Positions 9,176-14,383 of a stretch of 14,383 bases of DNA are shown piece after piece (position 1 is the stretch's first letter; each line of letters starts with the position of its first letter). Made by a program: the position numbers and the translations under genes. Source of the DNA: CAZMXI01 sp964570205 (GTDB lineage: Bacteria; Planctomycetota; Phycisphaerae; Tepidisphaerales; Tepidisphaeraceae). The stretch is taken from assembly GCA_964570205.1 (NCBI GenBank), contig CAZMXI010000129.1, forward strand, positions 1 through 14,383, given 5' to 3'. Under the pieces are notes generated by a model. The model was not told the DNA's origin. It did not search any database and was given only the letters and a program-made list of their open reading frames with translations.

Positions 9176-9877
9176 TCAGCGATAAGTGGGCCCGCACATG
9201 ATGCGCCCCGGCTGCCGCGTTGCCTCTCGCTCGAATTCCGCCACAGTGATCCACTCGGCGTGCCCTGCAAAACAACCCACGATTGCGCCCGCGGCCTCGC
9301 GGATTCCTTTGCTCTGCCCATGCCGGGCGGTGATCCCCTCATACGGATTGTTCGTGCCATCGTTCCAGATTGCCCGTTTCTCGTCCGATTCCCAGAACAA
9401 CACATCCGTCGCCTTGAATTGCCCGTACTTGTAACTTGGCGGATGCGCCTGATTCAGCACCGCCCGGTTCATGCAGTAGCTGCTCAACTCGTGAAGCGTC
9501 TGCCCGGCGCTGCTGACGTAAGGCGGCGCATCGAATGGGCAATGATATATCTTCTCATTACGGAGCCACTTATACAGCAGCCCGTTCTTTACATGTTCCT
9601 GAAGGCTCACGCCCTGGGCGCGGTCGTACAGCCAGCCGGGGTGCCGCCACGTGCTGGTCTCGATGCCGTTGGAGTTGCAGAACGGAATCGCATCCCGCCA
9701 TTCATCGCAGTAATACCGCACCGCCATCAGCAGTTGCCGATGGTTGTTCATGCACGCCACCCGCTTGGCGCTTTCCTGAGCCCTGCTTAACGCCGGCAGC
9801 AGGATCGAGATCAGCAGCGCGATGATCCCGATGACCACCAACAGTTCCACCAGCGTGAAGGCTCTTCGGCGTGACAT
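9176..9877 (-). CDS. Type II secretion/type IV pseudopilin-like protein with prepilin cleavage motif
   Basis: The protein is 233 residues from the ATG at 9877. It begins MSRRRA then FTLVELLVVIGIIALL, a class III prepilin signal: cleavage is expected between Ala6 and Phe7, and Glu at +5 is present. One hydrophobic helix follows (7-30). The soluble part has paired cysteines and a C-terminal segment GAIVGCFAGHAEWI that parallels the FxDGHVEW end of planctomycete pseudopilins, but with Ala in place of Asp. Planctomycete genomes typically hold many such stand-alone proteins; their role in a secretion or adhesion apparatus is mostly untested. The frame is open back to 9988, but starting there would put an untypical 37 residues before the cleavage motif. 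An AAGG on the minus strand (9885-9888) sits 7 bases before 9877; the ATG at 9880 is nearly as good. Confidence 0.82.
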   Translation of the reverse strand: MSRRRAFTLVELLVVIGIIALLISILLPALSRAQESAKRVACMNNHRQLLMAVRYYCDEWRDAIPFCNSNGIETSTWRHPGWLYDRAQGVSLQEHVKNGLLYKWLRNEKIYHCPFDAPPYVSSAGQTLHELSSYCMNRAVLNQAHPPSYKYGQFKATDVLFWESDEKRAIWNDGTNNPYEGITARHGQSKGIREAAGAIVGCFAGHAEWITVAEFEREATRQPGRIMCGPTYR

Positions 9878-9953
9878 CATTAGGCCTTGCAGAAGTGAGA
9901 TCATGGCAGCGTAGAGGACCGGCCCGGCAGCGTCAAGCATAGCCAGGTGTTCC

Positions 9954-9970
9954 CGGCAAGTTCCTTGCCG
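9954..9970. repeat. Perfect 7-bp inverted repeat with 3-base loop
   Basis: CGGCAAG-TTC-CTTGCCG lies between the divergent pseudopilin-like and pgsA genes. No T-run follows on either strand, so it is not a classical terminator. It could be an operator or a 5' leader hairpin of the minus-strand gene. Confidence 0.45.
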
Positions 9971-10008
9971 ACGGACGAACTCAGGCACGCCCGACGCGCG
10001 GAAGGCCT

Positions 10009-10036
10009 TTGATCCTCAGCCCGTTGTCCGTACAAT
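10009..10036 (+). promoter_or_regulatory. Likely promoter of pgsA
   Basis: TTGATC and TACAAT are separated by 16 bp. The -10 box matches 5 of 6 consensus bases and ends 12 bases before the ATG at 10049. Transcription would start only a few bases before the ATG, which agrees with the absence of a Shine-Dalgarno sequence. Confidence 0.45.
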
Positions 10037-10048
10037 CCCGCCCGGCTT

Positions 10049-10714
10049 ATGTTCCGACACGTCCCGAACGCTCTGACGGGATTGCGCCTGCTTCTGGCAG
10101 GCGTGTTCTTCGTCATTCTCTCGTGGTATCAGTACGACGGCCGGGGTGATCCCACCCTCCTCAACATCGCGTTCGTTATTTACCTCGTGGCCCTGCTCAC
10201 AGACTACTTCGACGGCTATTTCGCTCGCCGCTGGAAAGTCGAAGGGGCTTTCGGCCGGGTGGTCGATCCCTTTGTGGACAAAATCCTCGTCCTCGGGGCG
10301 TTTATCTTCTTCGCGGGCAAGAATTTCATTATCCCGGACTCCGCCCACAGCGGCCCGGGATTCGTTGTCAAGACCATCACCGGCGTCACTCCCGCCATGG
10401 TCGTCATCCTCCTCGCCCGCGAGCTCATGGTCACCACGTTCCGCGGGCTGTCGGAGCAGTCCGGCCAGGCCTTTGGCGCCGCCTTCAGCGGCAAGCTCAA
10501 GATGGTCCTCCAGTCGATCACCATCCTGGCCATCCTGATCTATGTGAACTACTTGGGCTGGCTGACCCGAAACCAATATGAGCCCGCCGCCCGCCTCGCG
10601 CGAGACGTCTTCATATGGGCAACCATCATCGTCACGGTTGCCAGCGGGATCATGTACATCCAGCGGGCAACAGCGCTCTACCGGCAGAGTCTCAACCCCG
10701 GCGTCAAGGATTAG
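10049..10714 (+). CDS. pgsA: CDP-diacylglycerol-glycerol-3-phosphate 3-phosphatidyltransferase (PgsA-like CDP-alcohol phosphatidyltransferase)
   Basis: This 221-residue integral membrane enzyme should join CDP-diacylglycerol and glycerol-3-phosphate to give phosphatidylglycerol phosphate, the precursor of phosphatidylglycerol and cardiolipin. The full CDP-alcohol phosphotransferase signature DxxDGxxARx8GxxxDxxxD is present: Asp52, Asp55, Gly56, Ala59, Arg60, Gly69, Asp73 and Asp77. Hydrophobic segments surround it (about 10-26, 36-51, 76-90, 113-125, 151-170, 189-206). The start MFRHVPNALTGLRL is typical of PgsA. The family also includes synthases for other head groups, so the exact acceptor alcohol is a likely rather than certain call. 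The stop codon lies six bases before the uppP start, suggesting co-transcription. Confidence 0.88.
   Translation: MFRHVPNALTGLRLLLAGVFFVILSWYQYDGRGDPTLLNIAFVIYLVALLTDYFDGYFARRWKVEGAFGRVVDPFVDKILVLGAFIFFAGKNFIIPDSAHSGPGFVVKTITGVTPAMVVILLARELMVTTFRGLSEQSGQAFGAAFSGKLKMVLQSITILAILIYVNYLGWLTRNQYEPAARLARDVFIWATIIVTVASGIMYIQRATALYRQSLNPGVKD
10706..10710 (+). promoter_or_regulatory. Ribosome binding site for uppP, inside the pgsA end
   Basis: AAGGA sits within the last codons of pgsA, 10 bases before the GTG at 10721. It supports the GTG start and translational coupling of the two genes. Confidence 0.45.
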
Positions 10715-10720
10715 GACGGC

Positions 10721-11554
10721 GTGAACGCATATCTTCAGTCGCTCATCATCGGCATCATCGAGGGATTGACGGAATTCCTTCCCGTCAGTTCCACCGCCCA
10801 CATCCGCATCACCCAGGACCTCCTTGGCATCAGCCTGGAGAGTGAATACTGGCAGATGTACGCCATTGTCATCCAGTTGGGCGCCATCCTGGCGGTGTTC
10901 GCCTATTTCTCGAAACGGATTTGCGGATTTCTTTCCACTTTCCCCAAGGGCGAATCCGGCCGCGGCACATGGCTTACGCATCCCCTTAGCCTGACGATGC
11001 TTGCGTTCGTCGTCACGGCCGGGCCTTCCTATCTGCTGGAAACGACGATAGGCGAGAATCTGGAAAGCCTGTCCATCATGGGCTGGTCGCTGATCATAGG
11101 CGGCGCGGTCATGTGGATCGTCGATGCCGCATTCCGTCGTCCCACAACCGCGCACATGGACCAGATGGGCTTCTGGCAGGCGATCTGGGTGGGGGCAACC
11201 CAAACTCTGGCGGCGGCCTTCCCCGGAACCAGCCGCTCCATGGTCACCATCGCCGCCGGCCAGACCGCCGGCATGTCGCGCGAGGCGGCGCTGGAGTTCA
11301 GCTTCTTCCTCTCGCTTCCCACCATGGTTGCCGCCACCGGGTTTAAGCTCTTTCGGACCCTCCAGGCGGGCCACGTCGCGATGGATCAGCAGCAATGGCA
11401 GGTGCTGGGCGTGGGTTTCGCCACATCCTTCGTCGTGGCCCTGGCGGTGATCGCCTGGTTCATGCACTGGGTGCGAAAGCACGGCTTCGTGCCCTTCGCC
11501 ATCTACCGGATTGTGATGGGCATCGCCGTGCTCGCATGGTTGGCGAAACGTTAG
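10721..11554 (+). CDS. uppP: Undecaprenyl-diphosphatase
   Basis: This 277-residue membrane enzyme, also called BacA, removes a phosphate from undecaprenyl diphosphate so the lipid carrier can be reused in cell-wall and polysaccharide synthesis. The catalytic region EGLTEFLPVSSTAH gives Glu14, Glu18 and His27, and PGTSRS gives Arg172; these match the residues known to be essential in E. coli UppP (Glu17, Glu21, His30, Arg174). Two motif positions are unusual: the common SSTGH reads SSTAH, and the common SRSG reads SRSM. Length is normal. The GTG start gives the expected N-terminus (MNAYLQSLIIGIIEG). It follows pgsA by six bases, so the two envelope-lipid enzymes are probably made together. Confidence 0.95.
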   Translation: MNAYLQSLIIGIIEGLTEFLPVSSTAHIRITQDLLGISLESEYWQMYAIVIQLGAILAVFAYFSKRICGFLSTFPKGESGRGTWLTHPLSLTMLAFVVTAGPSYLLETTIGENLESLSIMGWSLIIGGAVMWIVDAAFRRPTTAHMDQMGFWQAIWVGATQTLAAAFPGTSRSMVTIAAGQTAGMSREAALEFSFFLSLPTMVAATGFKLFRTLQAGHVAMDQQQWQVLGVGFATSFVVALAVIAWFMHWVRKHGFVPFAIYRIVMGIAVLAWLAKR

Positions 11555-11584
11555 CCGGCGGGGTTGGCCTGCGGTTCACGTCCA

Positions 11585-11614
11585 TTGGACCGCCGCGGCA
11601 GCTTGCGTTATATT
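11585..11614 (+). promoter_or_regulatory. Possible promoter of the PIN/TRAM gene
   Basis: TTGGAC and TATATT are separated by 18 bp in the 90-bp gap after uppP. The -10 box is good, the -35 weak. The octamer TTGATCGC occurs at 11613-11620 and again at 11629-11636, overlapping the expected transcription start. This suggests PIN/TRAM-ispD can be transcribed separately from pgsA-uppP. Confidence 0.35.
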
Positions 11615-11644
11615 GATCGCAACACTTTTTGATCGCGGGGCGCC

Positions 11645-12757
11645 ATGGTATTGCACATCCTGAGGGCATTGTTTGTCCTGCTGATGGGAGGGATCGGGTG
11701 GTTCTTCGTTGGCGATAAATCCCAGCCGCTGGGCGACCAGACAGGCCTGGCTATGGCCACGACGGTCACCATGGCCCTGTTCTTCGTCGCCGTCGATATC
11801 CTCTCGCCTCGCCGCAAGCTCGCGATCTTCTCCGGCACCTTCCTCGGCCTGATCGTCGGCTTGCTCGTCTGTTTTGCCATGAGCTTCGTCGTCGAACTGC
11901 TGGTCGACCAGTACCTGCCGGTGCCGACCGAAGGACGAAGCGCCGAGCAGATTCGCCTCCTTAACGAGCACCGTGCCGCCGTGAAGCAATTCATTAACGT
12001 GGTGCTTGGCACCGTCAGTTGCTACCTCGCCATCAGCTTCGTCCTCCAGACCAAGGATGATTTCCGTTTCATCGTGCCTTACGTCGAATTCAGCAAACAG
12101 GTGCGCGGGGCCAGGCCAGTCGTGGTTGACACCAGCGTCATCATCGACGGCCGGATTCTGGATCTGGCCGATACCGGCGTCTTTGATGGCCGCCTCATCG
12201 TCCCCAGGTTCGTCCTCAATGAACTGCAAACCCTCGCCGACAGCGCGGACAAGCTCAAACGCAACCGCGGTCGACGCGGCCTCGATGTCCTGAATAAACT
12301 CCAGGGCAATCGGCGCGTCGAAGTGATCCTCTATGAGTGGACCGGGCACAGCTCGCCCGAAGCCCAGGGTGCCGACCAGAAACTGCTCGTCCTCGCCAAG
12401 GAACTTCACGGCCGGGTGTTAACCAGCGACACCAACCTGTCAAAGGTCGCCCAGGTGCAGGGTGTCGATGTCGTCAACCTCAACGACCTGTCCAAGGCCA
12501 TGCGGCCGGTTGTCCTCCCCGGTGAAAAGCTGATGGTCAGGCTCGTCAAGCCTGGCGAGGAGCCCACCCAGGGCGTCGGCTTCCTGGAAGACGGCACCAT
12601 GGTCGTCGTCGAGCAGGGCCGGGGCCATATCAACACCGATCTGGAAATCGTCGTGACGAACATGCTCACCACCGCCGCCGGACGCATCGTCTTCGGGCGA
12701 GTTTCTGATGCGGCTGCGCGGCGTATCGAATCCGAACGGACTCCCGCCGCAACCTGA
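11645..12757 (+). CDS. Membrane-anchored PIN/TRAM domain protein (YacL-like)
   Basis: The protein has 370 residues. Four hydrophobic segments (about 4-23, 36-53, 59-87, 113-134) are followed by a PIN nuclease-fold domain (about 157-285) with the acidic residues Asp162 (VVDTSVIIDGR), Glu193 (VLNELQ), Asp244 and Asp262 (TSDTNLSK), then a TRAM domain (about 288-350), an RNA-binding fold. This layout is that of Bacillus YacL and its many relatives. PIN domains are usually metal-dependent ribonucleases, so membrane-linked RNA cleavage or binding is plausible, but the physiological role of the YacL group is poorly known. It lies just before ispD with a 36-bp gap, matching the yacL-ispD order in Firmicutes, which supports the identification. 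No strong Shine-Dalgarno sequence precedes the ATG. Confidence 0.92.
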   Translation: MVLHILRALFVLLMGGIGWFFVGDKSQPLGDQTGLAMATTVTMALFFVAVDILSPRRKLAIFSGTFLGLIVGLLVCFAMSFVVELLVDQYLPVPTEGRSAEQIRLLNEHRAAVKQFINVVLGTVSCYLAISFVLQTKDDFRFIVPYVEFSKQVRGARPVVVDTSVIIDGRILDLADTGVFDGRLIVPRFVLNELQTLADSADKLKRNRGRRGLDVLNKLQGNRRVEVILYEWTGHSSPEAQGADQKLLVLAKELHGRVLTSDTNLSKVAQVQGVDVVNLNDLSKAMRPVVLPGEKLMVRLVKPGEEPTQGVGFLEDGTMVVVEQGRGHINTDLEIVVTNMLTTAAGRIVFGRVSDAAARRIESERTPAAT

Positions 12758-12793
12758 TCGTGGCCGGCCTCCAAAGGCGACCCCGCACCAAGA

Positions 12794-13468
12794 ATGAACT
12801 CCCTGGGCGTCATCATCCCCGCTGCCGGCCAGTCGCGGCGATTCGGCCGCAACAAGCTGCTGGAAAACCTCGCAGGTAAAGCCGTCATCGCCCGCAGCGT
12901 TGGTGCGTTCCTCCAGAGGACCGATGTGCGGCTCGTGGTGATCCCCACCGCCGATGAGCCTGCCATCCGCACTGCCATCGGCTCGGCCGACCCGCGCCTG
13001 CGCTTCTGCCCCGGCGGCCCCACCCGCGCCCACAGCGTCCAGAACGCCCTGGGCCTCATCGATTCATCCATCGAATGGATCGCCGTCCATGATGCCGCCC
13101 GGCCGCTGGTCTCCCAATCCCTGATCGACGCTGCCCTCGCCGCCGCCCGGACCTACGGGGCGGCCGTTCCCGCCCTTCCCGTTCACCTGACGATCAAGGA
13201 AGCCGATGGCCCACTGCCCGCCCCCGTCCGGCGGACAATCCCCCGACAACGCCTCTGGGCCATGCAGACCCCCCAGATCATGCGCCAGGCCGACCTCGCC
13301 CGCGCCTTGGCCCGCTGCCCCATCCCCCTCGACCAGATCACCGACGATGCCCAACTGCTCGAACTCGCCGGCCAGCAGGTCTGGCTGCTCCCCGGCGATG
13401 AACTCAACCTGAAGATCACCACCGCCCTGGACCTCCGCATCGCCGAATCGCAGCTCCAGGCCCCCTGA
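12794..13468 (+). CDS. ispD: 2-C-methyl-D-erythritol 4-phosphate cytidylyltransferase
   Basis: This 224-residue enzyme of the MEP isoprenoid pathway transfers CMP from CTP to methylerythritol phosphate. Motifs in order: PAAGQSRRFG (9-18) with Lys21, GGPTRAHSV (74-82), HDAARP (99-104), RQRLWAMQTPQ (151-161), ITDD (182-185) and NLKIT (205-209). These cover the CTP-binding loop and the methylerythritol-phosphate site; Arg151 or Arg153 should stand for E. coli Arg157 and Lys207 for Lys213. The usual PVxDT segment reads PVHLT (129-133), so the conserved Asp is Leu while the Thr is kept. No ispF follows; a tRNA gene comes next. There is no clear Shine-Dalgarno sequence before 12794, but the start fits the family's N-terminus. 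Probably co-transcribed with the PIN/TRAM gene. Confidence 0.94.
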   Translation: MNSLGVIIPAAGQSRRFGRNKLLENLAGKAVIARSVGAFLQRTDVRLVVIPTADEPAIRTAIGSADPRLRFCPGGPTRAHSVQNALGLIDSSIEWIAVHDAARPLVSQSLIDAALAAARTYGAAVPALPVHLTIKEADGPLPAPVRRTIPRQRLWAMQTPQIMRQADLARALARCPIPLDQITDDAQLLELAGQQVWLLPGDELNLKITTALDLRIAESQLQAP

Positions 13469-13499
13469 ACCACCCATGGCCCCCGCCAGCAACTCCGAT

Positions 13500-13505
13500 T
13501 ACAAT
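13500..13505 (+). promoter_or_regulatory. Likely -10 box of the tRNA-Leu gene
   Basis: TACAAT ends eight bases before the mature tRNA 5' end. No good -35 box is seen 16-18 bp upstream. The same hexamer, also followed by CCC, is at the pgsA promoter. Confidence 0.35.
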
Positions 13506-13513
13506 CCCCCCAT

Positions 13514-13597
13514 CCGGGCGTGGCGGAACGGCAGACGCAACGGACTTAAAATCCGTTGGGATTACATCCCGTGCGGGTTCGATTCCCGCCGCCCGGA
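13514..13597 (+). tRNA. trnL: tRNA-Leu (anticodon UAA)
   Basis: A complete cloverleaf folds by hand. The acceptor stem CCGGGCG (13514-13520) pairs fully with CGCCCGG (13590-13596), with discriminator A at 13597. The D arm starts at TGGCGGAACGGCAGACGC, typical of leucine tRNAs. The anticodon stem ACGGA/TCCGT encloses loop CTTAAAA, with anticodon TAA at 13547-13549. A long variable arm (GGGAT-TAC-ATCCC, 13558-13570) marks a class II tRNA. The T arm is GCGGG-TTCGATT-CCCGC (13573-13589). The 3' CCA is not encoded (CTC follows), so it must be added after transcription. It reads UUA and probably UUG codons. Confidence 0.97.
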
Positions 13598-13750
13598 CTC
13601 TCCTGCAACCTCATTGACCTTTCACCAGCCTCCTTCCTCCCCCCTCCGCCCGCCCCGATAAACCGGACCGAAAAATCCCCCGATAATCCGCGCTCTCGTC
13701 TCCTCCCAACCCCTTTACACTCCGCCTCAATCGCAGGATTCAGCATCCGC

Positions 13751-13764
13751 TTCGCGCGTGCGAA
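13751..13764. promoter_or_regulatory. Inverted repeat upstream of the OsmC gene
   Basis: TTCGC-GCGT-GCGAA is a perfect 5-bp inverted repeat with a 4-base centre, 36 bases before the ATG at 13801. It could be an operator or a leader hairpin. In a GC-rich region such a short repeat can arise by chance. Confidence 0.25.
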
Positions 13765-13787
13765 CGCGGCCAATCTTCACCCCAGGC

Positions 13788-13793
13788 AAGGAG
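13788..13793 (+). promoter_or_regulatory. Strong ribosome binding site of the OsmC gene
   Basis: AAGGAG with a 7-base spacer to the ATG at 13801, the clearest Shine-Dalgarno site in the window. It fixes the start of the OsmC gene. Confidence 0.75.
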
Positions 13794-13800
13794 ACTCGCC

Positions 13801-14352
13801 ATGCAGACCACCCAGACCCAGCTCAACGGCGTCGATGTCCAGAAGCTCATGGACACCATCCAGGCCGTCAAGGCCGACAGTTCCCTTGGTGAATGCACGT
13901 TCCGCGCCAGCGACCAGTGGATCAACGGCGGCCACAACCAGTTCAAAATCGAACCCTTCTACGGCGGCCGCGAGGAACACGCCCGCCCCGCCACCTTCGT
14001 CTACCAGGCCGACGAGCCCCCCTTTCTCCTCAGCACCGACCAGGGCCCCAATCCCGTTGAATACGCCCTGGGCGCCCTGCTCGGCTGCATGACCACCACC
14101 ATGGCCTACCACGCCGCCTCTCGCGGCATCGAGATCGAGAGCATCCAATCCAGCGTCGAAGGCGACATCGACCTCCGCGGCCTCATGCAGATCGACCCCT
14201 CCGTCAACCCAGGCTACCAGGAACTGCGCGTGAAAATGCGCGTCAAGACCAACGGCGACCCCGAACTGCTGAAGAAGCTCACCACCTTCTCCCCCGTCTA
14301 CAACACCATCAGCCGCCCCGTCTGCATCAAGGTCGATATCGAAACCGTCTGA
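13801..14352 (+). CDS. OsmC-family protein
   Basis: This 183-residue protein has the OsmC fold signature. PNPVEYALGALLGCMTTTMAYHAA holds the conserved Glu87 and the reactive Cys96 at the start of the long central helix, followed by GIEIESIQSSVEGDIDLRG and the C-terminal segment SPVYNTISRPVCIKVDIETV. OsmC and Ohr proteins reduce organic hydroperoxides using two cysteines; in them the second Cys lies in a CPV motif. Here that position is Ser164, although another Cys lies at 175. Hydroperoxide reduction by the usual two-Cys mechanism is therefore uncertain, as in other OsmC-like (YhfA-type) proteins of unknown role. The N-terminal 35 residues are longer than in short OsmC proteins. It is preceded by a tRNA gene on the same strand. 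Confidence 0.9.
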   Translation: MQTTQTQLNGVDVQKLMDTIQAVKADSSLGECTFRASDQWINGGHNQFKIEPFYGGREEHARPATFVYQADEPPFLLSTDQGPNPVEYALGALLGCMTTTMAYHAASRGIEIESIQSSVEGDIDLRGLMQIDPSVNPGYQELRVKMRVKTNGDPELLKKLTTFSPVYNTISRPVCIKVDIETV

Positions 14353-14367
14353 CCCAACCGCCCCCCC

Positions 14368-14373
14368 AAGGAG
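14368..14373 (+). promoter_or_regulatory. Possible ribosome binding site of a gene beyond the window
   Basis: AAGGAG lies 15 bases after the OsmC stop codon. The window ends ten bases later without a start codon, so a downstream gene is a guess based on this site alone. Confidence 0.3.
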
Positions 14374-14383
14374 CCCTCCGCCC

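Noticed and set aside
8716..9201. A 161-codon plus-strand frame overlapping the HMA gene
   Set aside because: It is out of frame with the clear GMHCHRC domain and has no recognisable domain or ribosome binding site.
9878..9988. A longer start (9988) for the pseudopilin-like gene
   Set aside because: It would place 37 extra residues before the MSRRRA leader, against the short leader typical of prepilins; AAGG spacing favours 9877 or 9880.
10016..11482. A 488-codon open frame on the minus strand across pgsA and uppP
   Set aside because: It lies antisense to two well-recognised enzymes, its predicted protein is rich in Asp, Gly, His and Arg with no domain, and such long antisense frames are expected in GC-rich coding DNA.
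13476..13661. A small plus-strand frame over the tRNA region
   Set aside because: It reads straight through a complete tRNA-Leu and has no coding features.
13653..13686. CCCCGATAA direct repeat, 25 bp apart, between the tRNA and OsmC genes
   Set aside because: Only two 9-bp copies; too little to call an attachment site or regulatory array, and no integrase is present near the tRNA.

Overview
The window looks like chromosomal DNA from a high-GC bacterium of the Planctomycetota, perhaps a Phycisphaerae-like lineage. The signs are a very large secreted-type protein with an N-terminal LESRVLL motif (a variant of the planctomycete LEPR-XLL signature), lamin-tail and CotH-kinase domains, dockerin-like EF-hand C-termini, and a stand-alone pseudopilin-like protein (FTLVELLVVIGIIALL). 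This assignment is inference from protein style only. A run of 10 N at 3059-3068 marks an assembly gap, so the sequence is probably a draft or metagenome contig.

Region 1 (1-7130, plus strand) holds two surface or secreted proteins in tandem. The first is only a C-terminal fragment. The second is a giant (at least 2142 aa) CotH-kinase/lamin-tail protein interrupted by the assembly gap. Both end in the same approximately 75-residue dockerin-like cassette (60 of 75 residues identical by hand count) followed by a very basic tail. This pair is the least ordinary part of the window.

Region 2 (7131-9988) is mixed. A glutamine amidotransferase of the TrpG/PabA type (minus) is divergent from a small M50 site-2-type metalloprotease (plus), with only 24 bp between start codons, 18 of them forming an inverted repeat. 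After a 344-bp gene-free stretch come a CopZ-like heavy-metal-binding domain protein (plus) and a convergent pseudopilin-like protein (minus).

Region 3 (10049-13468, plus strand) is an envelope-lipid cluster: pgsA, uppP, a membrane PIN/TRAM protein (YacL type) and ispD. PgsA makes the phosphatidylglycerol precursor, IspD contributes to isoprenoid units (hence undecaprenyl carriers), and UppP recycles undecaprenyl diphosphate. The PIN/TRAM-IspD pairing resembles the yacL-ispD order in Firmicutes.

Region 4 (13514-14383) has a complete tRNA-Leu(UAA) and an OsmC-family protein with a strong ribosome binding site. A further AAGGAG at 14368 suggests another gene just beyond the window.

I found no CRISPR array, insertion sequence, prophage gene or defence system. 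I do not see a demonstrably new multi-gene system; the best lead is the shared C-terminal cassette of the two surface proteins.
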